Positions 50,730-58,333 of a stretch of 64,000 bases of DNA are shown here, piece after piece. Under the pieces are notes generated by a model that was not told the DNA's origin, searched no databases, and was given only the letters and a program-made list of their open reading frames with translations. The translations under genes and the position numbers were made by a program. How positions within the stretch are numbered: position 1 is the stretch's first letter; each line of letters opens with the position of its first letter. The stretch lies in contig NZ_KB455576.1 of the NCBI RefSeq assembly GCF_000341735.1, forward strand, positions 18,732-82,731, in the 5' to 3' direction. Origin of the DNA: Methylotuvimicrobium buryatense 5G. GTDB lineage: Bacteria; Pseudomonadota; Gammaproteobacteria; Methylococcales; Methylomonadaceae.

Positions 50730-51749
50730 ATGATTGAGGAGACCGTGGTCAAGCTGAAAGCGCTTGAGAGCACCGCACTGCGACGCAAGATAGAGGCCGT
50801 TGCCAGGCCAGGCGAAACTTATGAGCAAGCTGCGGCTAGAATTCTGCAAAACGAAGAAAACACCATTCCTCATAGGTCACATACACATCAAGCACCTTCA
50901 AGCGACAGACAGGCTGATATTTTCGTGCCGACACGCTATGATGTTGGCACGCGTGACAGCCGAAGCATCATGGACGTCGCAGTATTCCGGCTGTCCAAGC
51001 GAGAGAAGCGCGCGGGAGATGTTATCCGATACGATCTGCCGGACGGATATGTCGAGGTCAAGGCCGGTCCGGACGGCATGGCGTCGATTTGGGATTACGA
51101 CATCGTGCTGATGTTGATCTCTCATTTGACCGATGCCATGAACCGCTATTGTGAAGGGAAGGAAGACAAGCCAGGCCGCACATTCCGTCCACACGTTAGC
51201 GAAATTCTCAAGTTCTGCCGAAAAGGCGACGGTGGCCGACAAATTGAAGAAGTCGAAAAAGCGCTGGATCGTCTGAGAGGAACGACCATCAAGAGTGTGC
51301 GCGAGCGACCCGCCATCGGAGGGAAGCGCGGCTTACGCGAAATCAAGGCTGAAGGCTTAATCGGGGATTACACGGTGCTCTCCTACACCGAAACCGGAAA
51401 GATTGCGTCTGTTGAAATAGAGATCCCGAAATGGCTGCACCGCGAAGTTACAGATCGGAAGCGTCCGGACGTATTGACTGTCCACCCTGATTATTTCCTG
51501 ATAGAACCCGGCATCGGCCGATTCATCTATCGCTTGGCACGCCGCGCCGCAGGCAAAAGCGTGGCTAAGTGGTCGTTTCAACTCATCTACCAGCGCAGCG
51601 GTAGCACGGGTACGTTCAAGAAGTTCACATTTACCTTACGCAAGCTGATCGAAACTAACGACCTGCCTGAATACCGACTCGCAGAGGAAAGCGGGCAGGA
51701 AGGCCCCTTATTGGTCATAAAACATAAAGAGTCATTAATCGAAAATTAA
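50730..51749 (+). CDS. repA: Plasmid replication initiator RepA (RPA family), replacing trfA
   Basis: A 339-residue initiator. The segment DIFVPTRYDVGTRDSRSIMDVAVFRLSK and GDVIRYDLPDGYVEVKAGPDGMASIWDYDIVLMLISHL matches the replication initiator protein A family (PF10134, from memory), as do FHPHVSEILKF-like and WSFQLIYQRSGSTGTFKKF parts. It is not TrfA, although it sits where trfA lies in IncP-1. It should bind the iterons at 51898-51981. KorA and KorB sites control its promoter. Confidence 0.85.
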   Translation: MIEETVVKLKALESTALRRKIEAVARPGETYEQAAARILQNEENTIPHRSHTHQAPSSDRQADIFVPTRYDVGTRDSRSIMDVAVFRLSKREKRAGDVIRYDLPDGYVEVKAGPDGMASIWDYDIVLMLISHLTDAMNRYCEGKEDKPGRTFRPHVSEILKFCRKGDGGRQIEEVEKALDRLRGTTIKSVRERPAIGGKRGLREIKAEGLIGDYTVLSYTETGKIASVEIEIPKWLHREVTDRKRPDVLTVHPDYFLIEPGIGRFIYRLARRAAGKSVAKWSFQLIYQRSGSTGTFKKFTFTLRKLIETNDLPEYRLAEESGQEGPLLVIKHKESLIEN

Positions 51750-51752
51750 TAG

Positions 51753-51768
51753 GGTTCCTAATAGACGG
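51753..51768 (-). repeat. Single inverted iteron
   Basis: GGTTCCTAATAGACGG is the reverse complement of the iteron core CCGTCTATTAGGAACC. Placed just after the repA stop, it may serve in handcuffing or autoregulation. Confidence 0.6.
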
Positions 51769-51897
51769 CATAAAAACCACAGCGGCTGATAATAGTTGTT
51801 ATTGCGTGCTTTTGCATCCTGTCGGCAAAGCTAAACTAAGCCATAATCTCCGATATAAACTTGTTTCGACCGTAACAAGCCTTAAACTGTGTATAGC

Positions 51898-51981
51898 CTG
51901 TCTATTAGGAACCGAAATCCGTCTATTAAGAACCGGAACCCGTCTTTTAGGAACCCAAATCCGTCTATTAGGAACCAATAG
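51898..51981 (+). repeat. oriV iterons, four copies of a 21-bp repeat
   Basis: Units start at 51898, 51919, 51940 and 51961 with core CCGTCTATTAGGAACC and slight changes. Exact 21-bp spacing puts them two helical turns apart. AT-rich DNA follows. This is the replication origin served by RepA. Confidence 0.85.
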
Positions 51982-52556
51982 GTTCAGTAAGGTATTGATT
52001 ATGTGGAATAAATAGGCGCTTTTTTGGCCTAAAACTTATTAATACTCTTAAATCTCTTAAAACCCGACTTCTCCAGTGCTGCTGCAACATAACTAATGAT
52101 TGGAACAACACTTAACTCATAGACAGCATCTTGTTTTGGCTCAAAAAAGCTTTAACGCCAAGAAAGAGAAGGGGCATAATAAAAATATATTATTCGTTAT
52201 AATGAAATTCGTATAGCTAAACTTATTGACTAGCAACGATATTTCATTTAGTATCGTTTTTGAAGGCCGGGAATTCCGTTCCGGTCACTACCGTAAAATT
52301 GCCGAGTCACGATAATCATGAACGTGCAGAATTTCGTGAATGGCCAGAATTCGCGAACAGGGGAGCGAGGGCGTAACCCATTGGAAGACGGGTTGCTGTG
52401 AGTACAAAGCAGATGCGTATTAATCGTTGGTGCCGGGTGGAGATTGCCCCGGAGTACTCCGGGGCGTTTGGCTTGGCGCTGTAACACCGAAGCCTTACTT
52501 TCCCAGGGTGGGAGAAGTCGTCGGTATTGGACACGTTAAAGCGTGGAGAGTCAAGC
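51982..52556. other. Region between oriV and kleE
   Basis: No gene is supported. It contains AT-rich DNA to 52260 and a KorA-like site GTATAGCTAAAC at 52211-52222 (11 of 12 bases), followed by TTGACT and a TTTAGTAT box, so it probably holds the kle promoter and part of the origin. Confidence 0.5.
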
Positions 52557-52892
52557 ATGAACATAATCAAGTTTCCTCAAAAGGGGAGACCGGCCGGCAA
52601 ACAAGCGACGGTTCCGACTCCTGATCTTACGCGTAAGTCGGTTAAACCCACGAGAGTAAAAATCGTCCTCGACAAAATGGTGAGTTTTGTTTGGGTGATG
52701 ACAGTGCTTGTCTGGCCATTTGTTAAATGGGTGCTGTCAATCGAGATTTTCTTCCAGATGCTGCGCATGATCTACCATTGGAACACGCCCGGCGTTTATG
52801 CCGGTTGGACTTTTCTGTTGCATTTCTCTGTATTGGTAGCGCTGACCTGGTTTGTCGATTTTTATAGACCGCAAGGCATGAAGCAACAATAA
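52557..52892 (+). CDS. kleE: KleE-like membrane protein
   Basis: A 111-residue protein. It begins MNIIKFPQKGRP and has two membrane helices (FVWVMTVLVWPFVKWVLSI and FLLHFSVLVALTWFVDFY) around MIYHWNTPGVYAGW. These features fit KleE of IncP-1 plasmids, a Kor-controlled stability gene of unclear role. The start is set by GGAG before MNIIKF. The gene lies upstream of korA as in RK2. Confidence 0.85.
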   Translation: MNIIKFPQKGRPAGKQATVPTPDLTRKSVKPTRVKIVLDKMVSFVWVMTVLVWPFVKWVLSIEIFFQMLRMIYHWNTPGVYAGWTFLLHFSVLVALTWFVDFYRPQGMKQQ

Positions 52893-52894
52893 AT

Positions 52895-52939
52895 TTTAGC
52901 CGCTAAAAAAATTGATAAGCAATAGTGGCTTAGCAAAAC
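52895..52939. promoter_or_regulatory. korA promoter region with KorB and KorA operators
   Basis: TTTAGCCGCTAAA at 52895-52907 matches the KorB consensus exactly. GCTTAGCAAAAC at 52928-52939 matches the KorA consensus at 10 of 12 bases. They lie just before incC and korA, so the operon represses itself. Confidence 0.75.
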
Positions 52940-53006
52940 TTTTAAATATTGGCGGCTGTAACCGCCATGGTTCAACATCAGGGTGGCGAATATATGCGTG
53001 GATTTC

Positions 53007-53312
53007 ATGATAGAGAGACTAAGCGAAGCTCAATTCGAAGAGGCCATAAAGGGATTGAATGTCGGTCGGCAGACCATCGACATCGCGCGGGGGGTGCTGG
53101 TAGAAGGAAGACCGCAGTCCGAGTTTGTGGCGGCACTAGGGATATCGAAGGGGGCCGTGTCGCAAGCAGTCAGCCGCGTAAAGGCGGCGGTCCAACAAGA
53201 GAAGATCCCGGAGGGCTTCGAGCGGGTGTCGGCGGTCCTACCGAAACATCAAGCGTTTATCGTCAAGAAATGGGCAGAGGACGCAACCAAAAAATTGGAG
53301 ACAAAGAAATGA
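53007..53312 (+). CDS. korA: KorA (TrfB-type) global repressor
   Basis: A 101-residue repressor, the same length as I recall for RK2 KorA. It begins MIERLSEAQFEEAIKGLNVGRQTIDIARGVLV, has the HTH EFVAALGISKGAVSQAVSRV, and ends EGFERVSAVLPKHQAFIVKKW, the dimer domain shared with TrbA. It binds GTTTAGCTAAAC. The whole gene lies inside the long incC frame, in a different register. Confidence 0.9.
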   Translation: MIERLSEAQFEEAIKGLNVGRQTIDIARGVLVEGRPQSEFVAALGISKGAVSQAVSRVKAAVQQEKIPEGFERVSAVLPKHQAFIVKKWAEDATKKLETKK

Positions 53313-54079
53313 AAACACTGGTCACAGCGAACCAAAAAGGGGGCGTTGGCAAAACTTCGACCCTGGTACATCTCGCGTTTGACTTCCTTGAGCGAGGTAT
53401 GAAAGTGGCTGTGATCGACCTTGATACACAGGCAAACGCGTCTTATACGCTGCAAGAATTTGAAAGCGGCTCTCTTGCCAGTCAGATGTTCACGGCTGAC
53501 GATGACAAATTGCGTGCTTGTTTCAACAATCTGACCGCCGAACCAGCTCTGTGCTTGATAAGTTCCGATGCGGCTATGGCGAACATGGAAAAGCTCACCA
53601 TGACGGAAGCGGCAACAAGCTTTAAGCGGAATATCAAAGTATTGGCTGAATGTGGTTTTGATGTCTGTTTAATCGACACCGCTCCGTCTCTTGGCGTCAG
53701 TATGGCCGCCGCTCTTTTTGCGGCCGATTATGTTTTTTCGCCCATTGAACTTGAAGCGTATAGCATCCAGGGCATCAAGAAGATGGTCACGACAATTGTC
53801 AACATCCGCAAATCAAATCCCGGTTTGCAATTTTTGGGCATGGTGCCGAGTAAGGTCGATGGCCGAAACCCACGCCACGGTCGACACCTGGAAGAATTGA
53901 AGCGCGCTTATCCCCAATTGATGATACCTGTCGGTATTGGCCTCCGAAGTAGTATTGCCGATGCGTTAGCGTCAGGCATGCCCGTCTGGAAAATTAAGAA
54001 AACCGCCGCGCGCAAGGCCGCACAGGAAGTTCGTGCGTTTGCGACACATATTTTTGAAAAAATGGAGATTACACAATGA
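53309..54079 (+). CDS. incC: IncC partition ATPase (ParA-type)
   Basis: Short form: 256 residues from ATG 53309, overlapping the korA stop. Walker A is VTANQKGGVGKTSTLVHL, Walker A' is DVCLIDTAPSLGVSM and DLDTQANAS follows. The same frame is open upstream to 52949, giving a 376-residue long form that overlaps korA completely; this matches IncC1/IncC2 of RK2. Works with KorB in partition. Confidence 0.9.
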   Translation: MKTLVTANQKGGVGKTSTLVHLAFDFLERGMKVAVIDLDTQANASYTLQEFESGSLASQMFTADDDKLRACFNNLTAEPALCLISSDAAMANMEKLTMTEAATSFKRNIKVLAECGFDVCLIDTAPSLGVSMAAALFAADYVFSPIELEAYSIQGIKKMVTTIVNIRKSNPGLQFLGMVPSKVDGRNPRHGRHLEELKRAYPQLMIPVGIGLRSSIADALASGMPVWKIKKTAARKAAQEVRAFATHIFEKMEITQ

Positions 54080-55125
54080 ACGCCAAGAAGAAATCGAGCT
54101 TGGGCCTAGAGAGCATAGGCGATCTTTCAGAACTTTTGGACCAGCCGGAAATAACTAAGAGCTTCGGCCCGCTGGAACTGGCGCTAGAACTGATTGATGA
54201 AGATCCGGATCAGCCTCGAACAGCCGAAAACCCCGGTTTCTCATCCGAGAGTATTGCAGAGATAGGGCAGACGATCAAAGATCGTGGCGTGAAATCCCCC
54301 ATATCGGTAAGGGAACACCCCGAGATAGAGGGCCGCTACATTATCAATCACGGTGCGCGTCGTTACCGTGGATCCAAGTGGGCCGGAAGGAAGACCATCC
54401 CGGTTTTCATTGACAACGATTACAATCACGCAGACCAGGTTATTGAGAACCTGCAACGAAATGAGCTGACTCCGCGCGAGATCGCTGATTTTATCGGTCG
54501 CGAGCTGGCGATGGGTAAGAAGAAGGGCGAAATTGCCAAAGAAATCGGTAAATCGGCGGCATTTGTGACGCAGCATGTCACATTGCTGGATTTGCCGGAG
54601 CCGATTGCACTGATATTCAACACCGGTCGCGTCAGGGATGTAACCGTCATCAATGAGCTGGTGACTGTTTACAAAAAGAATCCCTCTGAAGTGGAAACAT
54701 GGCTGGACGACGACAGCCTGGACTTGACGCGGGGATCGGTTAAGTTGTTGCGTGAATACCTCGATGACAAGAAACGTCAACAACTAGAGGATCAAGACAG
54801 TGACGAAGAGTATTATCCAGATACAGTGGATACGCTAACCGACAAGACCGATGCCGAAACCGTCAAGACTTATACCGAGACAGTCGATAGAGAAGAGGAG
54901 CACGAGACAGAAGAGCCCAAACATAAAAGGGAAGAGAAGGAGAACGATTCGGACAAGCTCAAGAAAGCGATTGTACGGGTACTGCATGACGGTCGTATCG
55001 CCCGATTGGTTCTATCGCGACGACCGACTCAAGACGGTTACGCATGGGTGAAATATGATGATGACGGGAATGAGTTCGAAACTGACCTTGGTAGTGTGCA
55101 GCTTATTGCAGTGCTAGAAGGATAA
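54076..55125 (+). CDS. korB: KorB partition/repressor protein (ParB-type)
   Basis: A 349-residue ParB-family protein. ParB box: LELALELIDEDPDQPRT, KDRGVKSPISVREHP, INHGARRYRGSKWAG and ENLQRNELTPREIADFIGREL; HTH KKGEIAKEIGKSAAFVTQHVTLLDLP. A Glu/Asp-rich linker precedes the C-terminal SH3-like domain (LVLSRRPTQDGYAWVKYDD). It should bind TTTAGCSGCTAAA. ATGA overlap with incC. Confidence 0.93.
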   Translation: MNAKKKSSLGLESIGDLSELLDQPEITKSFGPLELALELIDEDPDQPRTAENPGFSSESIAEIGQTIKDRGVKSPISVREHPEIEGRYIINHGARRYRGSKWAGRKTIPVFIDNDYNHADQVIENLQRNELTPREIADFIGRELAMGKKKGEIAKEIGKSAAFVTQHVTLLDLPEPIALIFNTGRVRDVTVINELVTVYKKNPSEVETWLDDDSLDLTRGSVKLLREYLDDKKRQQLEDQDSDEEYYPDTVDTLTDKTDAETVKTYTETVDREEEHETEEPKHKREEKENDSDKLKKAIVRVLHDGRIARLVLSRRPTQDGYAWVKYDDDGNEFETDLGSVQLIAVLEG

Positions 55126-55148
55126 CTCACTCTCCCCTTAAACCCACC

Positions 55149-55176
55149 AACCCCGCCCTGTGCGGGGTTTTTTTTG
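55149..55176 (+). terminator. Rho-independent terminator of korA-incC-korB
   Basis: Stem CCCCGC/GCGGGG around CCTGT, followed by eight T. Lies 24 bases after korB. Confidence 0.9.
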
Positions 55177-55185
55177 CCTATTTGC

Positions 55186-55270
55186 TAGGATAATTTATTT
55201 GTTTGTTTGTAAGTTTATTAGTTTGTTTGTTAATTTATTTGTTTATTATTCTATTTATTGCTATACTAAA
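55186..55270. promoter_or_regulatory. AT-rich kfrA promoter region with TTTGTTTG repeats
   Basis: Repeated TTTGTTTGT and TTATTTGTTTATT words, ending in a TATACT box about 30 bases before kfrA. KfrA is known to bind its own promoter, so the repeats may be its operators. Confidence 0.5.
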
Positions 55271-55299
55271 AGCGTCAAATAACTGTTGAGAATGCCGCC

Positions 55300-56325
55300 A
55301 TGAGACCCGTAGAATTTGCCCAAGAAGACATCATCACAGCCGGCCAAGAACTGCAAGAATCCGGTCGCAATATCACCGGATTTGCCCTCCGCACCAAGGT
55401 TGGTGGCGGCAATCCAAGCAGATTGAAACAGGTCTGGGATGAGTACGTTAGTAGTCAGTCCGTTGTTAAAACTGAGCCGGTGGCAGAACTGCCAATTGAA
55501 GTCGCCGACGAGGTGGCGGCCGTCACTAAATCGCTTACTGATCGATTGGCAAGTTTGGCAGTAGAGTTAAACGATAAGGCCGTTAAGGCCGCAGAGCGCC
55601 GCGTTGCAGAAGTCATTAGGACCGCTGGCGAGCAGCGCGAACAGGCCGAGCGCGAACTTGCTGACGCATCGCAGACGGTTGATGACCTGGAAGAACAGCT
55701 TGATGAGCTACGGGCTGAGCTGGAAGCTGCTCAGGAACGCATTGCGGATATGTCTAGAGAAAATCAGGTACAAGCCGTAGAGCTTGCCAAGGTTCGCGAG
55801 CGACTGGCGGCTACCGAGCAAAGCGCTAGGGCGGCTGCCGAGCAAAATGCGGCAGCGATAAGTAAACTGAATAGCGCCTTGGAATCCGCTCAATCGACAG
55901 GTGTGCAGTTGAAGCGTGAGAACGATGCGCATGCTGTAGAGCTGGCTCAGTTGCGCGAGCGACTAGCGGCAAGCGAGCAGCGTGCTGTGATGGCGACCGA
56001 GAAGAGTGAGGCAGAGGCGAGTAAGTTGAATAGCGCCCTGGAAGCCGCTCAGAGCGAGAAGAACCAAGTCGCTGAGCAGCTTGCTGTATTTAAGGCTCAG
56101 ATGGTCGCTGAGCAGAAGGTTCAGCAGGAGCAGCGCAAAGCAAGTGCTCAAGAAGCTTCTCGTCAGGCCGAACGCTACACCAAGGTTCGCGCTGAGCGGG
56201 ATGAGGCAGTTAAGGATGCTGCTAAAGTTCGCGAGGAAATCGCTTCTCTTCGTGGACGTATTCAGGCGTTGGAGGAAGTAATGGCTACCCTATCGAAGGA
56301 TATAAATACAAATTCTCCTAAATAG
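55300..56325 (+). CDS. kfrA: KfrA-like DNA-binding coiled-coil protein
   Basis: A 341-residue protein. The N-terminal KfrA DNA-binding domain has AQEDIITAGQELQESGRNITGFALRTKVGGGNPSRLKQVWDEY; from about residue 65 to the end it is a long coiled coil with near-repeats such as VRERLAATEQ and LRERLAASEQ and the pair SKLNSALE. KfrA in RK2 is an autorepressor and plasmid-stabilising bundle protein. Lies after korB as in IncP-1. Confidence 0.9.
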   Translation: MRPVEFAQEDIITAGQELQESGRNITGFALRTKVGGGNPSRLKQVWDEYVSSQSVVKTEPVAELPIEVADEVAAVTKSLTDRLASLAVELNDKAVKAAERRVAEVIRTAGEQREQAERELADASQTVDDLEEQLDELRAELEAAQERIADMSRENQVQAVELAKVRERLAATEQSARAAAEQNAAAISKLNSALESAQSTGVQLKRENDAHAVELAQLRERLAASEQRAVMATEKSEAEASKLNSALEAAQSEKNQVAEQLAVFKAQMVAEQKVQQEQRKASAQEASRQAERYTKVRAERDEAVKDAAKVREEIASLRGRIQALEEVMATLSKDINTNSPK

Positions 56326-56342
56326 GGTGACCGTAAGGCTTT

Positions 56343-56495
56343 GTGCGAAAAATAAGCATTAGGGGAGACATCAAGCTCAAAGACCGTAAAACCAGGGAAA
56401 CAGAAAGGAAAGAACGCCGGATAGTAAAGACTGGTACCGCGTATAAGACGTTTGGAATGCTTGATGAAGCCGTCGCGTATGCTTGGAAGATGTAG
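56343..56495 (+). CDS. Small basic protein of about 50 residues
   Basis: A GTG start preceded by TAAGG. The product is very basic (KLKDRKTRETERKERR) and ends YKTFGMLDEAVAYAWKM. A related ending occurs at 57898-57978. Unknown family; it may be a plasmid backbone gene after kfrA. Confidence 0.4.
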   Translation: MRKISIRGDIKLKDRKTRETERKERRIVKTGTAYKTFGMLDEAVAYAWKM

Positions 56496-56529
56496 ACTAT
56501 TAAGGGAGTCATTGACTGTATTTTAGGGT

Positions 56530-56600
56530 CGCGGGCCGATAACATGAAGCACAGAAACTGATTACATCTGTTTTTCGGGACCACATTAACTGAGAATGGG
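56530..56600. repeat. Second copy of the 8.86-kb repeat end
   Basis: About 70 bp resembling 8862-8935, with CCGATAACAT, ACATCTGTTTTTCGGGACC and ACATTAACTGAGAAT in the same order and spacing. Only one TGAGAAT copy is present here. It borders the toxin-antitoxin pair. Confidence 0.65.
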
Positions 56601-56663
56601 ACCGGTGGTCATGCCAGCGGCGCCCTAGGATGGCTCGGGCTCAGAAATGGGCAGTATTGGCGA

Positions 56664-57188
56664 TTACGACTCCACCAGCTTTGCAATCGCTTGCATTGGC
56701 AGTATCAGTCGAAGAGAGTCTGGTAAGCAAATAAAGCCATTAGCCTCGTAGAAGGCAGCCGCCTGTTCGCTGATGGCATCTACGATGAGCATGGAAGATC
56801 CAATAGAACTTGCGCTCGCATAAGCCCGCTTCACCGCATCCGCAAGCAACAGTGCGCCCAATCCCTGTCTTTGTTGATGACTTGCGACCGCCAGACGGCC
56901 TATAAGGGTTGCGCTGACCAAAGGATAGCGCGGGACGTGTTTGCGGGCCTCTACTGGTACGTCCCCTTGCGCGAGCGCGGTCGCACACAAAGTGTAGTAG
57001 CCAAGTACTTCAGTCGGTTCGCGCGGATCGACGAGAACGAATACGCCGTTGATTTTGCGCTTCACATCCTGATTGGCTTGTGTTTTGAAATAGCGATCCA
57101 GGCTTTCGACGCCGCAGGCAAAGCCAGCACGGTTGTGATGGGAGCCGAATGGTTCGATTTTTAAGTCTGGCGATATCGCCTCAGTCAT
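56664..57188 (-). CDS. GNAT-type toxin (TacT/AtaT-like acetyltransferase)
   Basis: A 174-residue acetyltransferase: CGVESLDRYFKTQANQD and VLGYYTLCATAL near the start, motif A RLAVASHQQRQGLGALLLADAVKRA, and motif B AAAFYEANGFICLPDSLRLILPM. These are typical of toxins that acetylate aminoacyl-tRNA. It starts where the DUF1778 antitoxin gene ends. Confidence 0.9.
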   Translation of the reverse strand: MTEAISPDLKIEPFGSHHNRAGFACGVESLDRYFKTQANQDVKRKINGVFVLVDPREPTEVLGYYTLCATALAQGDVPVEARKHVPRYPLVSATLIGRLAVASHQQRQGLGALLLADAVKRAYASASSIGSSMLIVDAISEQAAAFYEANGFICLPDSLRLILPMQAIAKLVES

Positions 57189-57491
57189 TTATGAAATGAT
57201 CCGCCGTTTGTGCTCGGCCAGTGCGCGAACAAGTCGTTCACTTGCTTGCGGTGGGCTCATGAGCGTATCGAAAAATACCTTTCGGTCAAGCTCGGAAAGC
57301 ATAAGTGTTTCATGCTCCGCAATGGTTCGTCGTGCAGCATCGGTAAGTGCCGCTATACAAAAGTCAGTGAGTTTTCGTGATTCCAGATGAGCTGCGCGTT
57401 CGATTAAGTCCTTGGTTTGTTCATCCAAACGAAAACCAAGCCTTTCTTTGCGTACTGGGTTTTGTGCTAACTGCAAGTTCTTGCTGGACAT
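57189..57491 (-). CDS. DUF1778-family antitoxin
   Basis: About 100 residues with the RHH pattern RKERLGFRLDEQTKDLIERAAHLESRKLTDFCIAALTDAA, and a C-terminal tail that would wrap the toxin (FDTLMSPPQASERLVRAL). The gene abuts the toxin gene. The start at 57491 (MSSKN) is preferred to 57503. Confidence 0.9.
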   Translation of the reverse strand: MSSKNLQLAQNPVRKERLGFRLDEQTKDLIERAAHLESRKLTDFCIAALTDAARRTIAEHETLMLSELDRKVFFDTLMSPPQASERLVRALAEHKRRIIS

Positions 57492-57588
57492 GGGTAACCT
57501 CATCGGTCGTGTTCTTCATATTGGTTGATATTGTACGTCAATATGACGACTTTTCATAGTCATACCATTTCTTCAAATTTATTGTTCG

Positions 57589-57864
57589 ATGAAACTGCAT
57601 TCGATTTACTATTCTCTGATGAGCCTAATGGTAGAATCATTTATTCATGTTTCGCCAAATTCGCCCATCAACACGATACTTAATGAGAAGAGAAGCATCA
57701 AAGAAATCGAGAAATGGTGGGGAATACCGTTTATTGTTACCGATACGGTTGAAGATATAGGCGATCCAGACTATGAAACGCTTATGGATCGATTGAGCGA
57801 ATGGTCAGATATCAAAATCAATGACCGAGAAACGTGGGAAGCGATGGTTCGAGTAGTTTCCTAG
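57589..57864 (+). CDS. Hypothetical protein, possibly frameshifted
   Basis: A 91-residue frame whose C-terminal half is coding-like: KRSIKEIEKWWGIPFIVTDTVEDIGDPDYETLMDRLSEW. A different frame starting ATG at 57542 reads MTTFHSHTISSNLLFDETAFDLLF and stops at about 57680. So the true gene may start upstream and contain a frame change. Unknown family. Confidence 0.4.
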   Translation: MKLHSIYYSLMSLMVESFIHVSPNSPINTILNEKRSIKEIEKWWGIPFIVTDTVEDIGDPDYETLMDRLSEWSDIKINDRETWEAMVRVVS

Positions 57865-57897
57865 CGGAACAAGGCTTTTGGGTCAAAGGCTTGGATG

Positions 57898-57978
57898 GCT
57901 GTTGAGATCGGTCGACCGAATACGAGGCATTTTGGAACGATTGATGAATCTGTGAAGTATGTTCGGAATATGTAAGCT
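57898..57978 (+). pseudogene. Short relative of the 56343-56495 protein tail
   Basis: ATG-initiated 26-codon frame ending HFGTIDESVKYVRNM. The following DNA, CTATTAAGGGAGTAATTGACTG, matches 56500-56521 with one change, so the tail and flank are duplicated on both sides of the toxin-antitoxin pair. Confidence 0.4.
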
Positions 57979-58030
57979 ATTAAGGGAGTAATTGACTGTA
58001 TTTAGGGAAAGGACATTTTCATTTTCCTGA

Positions 58031-58245
58031 TATGACTACAGATTGATCGTCGATACCCTTATTTTTTCTTTTTTTACCTTTTTTCTTTTTTTAAGAGCGT
58101 TGGAAGCCTTTATTTATAAGGGATACAGCACGAATATGACTACAAATTGATCGCTATATGACTACAGATTGATTGTCATATAGCGACAAATTGATCGTTT
58201 AGAAACTACAGATTGATCTCTTAGGACTACAAATTGATCGTTAAT
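58031..58245 (+). repeat. Second replication origin: iterons of about 22 bp
   Basis: One copy of TATGACTACAGATTGATCG at 58031, then five copies with core ACTACARATTGATCG at about 22-bp spacing from 58135 to 58245. A T-rich stretch lies between. Located just before a RepB-type gene, so this is its origin. Confidence 0.85.
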
Positions 58246-58333
58246 AACTACACCGTTATTAATTTGTAGTTGTTTTGGCTATTAAACGGGCGTATAGTCG
58301 AGGCACACTATCATATTGTAGCCAGATACTAAT

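Noticed and set aside
51898..51981. 21-bp repeats as a CRISPR or VNTR
   Set aside because: Contiguous repeats next to a replication initiator with a further inverted copy fit an iteron origin.
58031..58245. Regular repeats as a CRISPR array
   Set aside because: Spacing of 22 bp leaves no real spacers, repeats are imperfect, and a Rep_3 gene follows; these are iterons.
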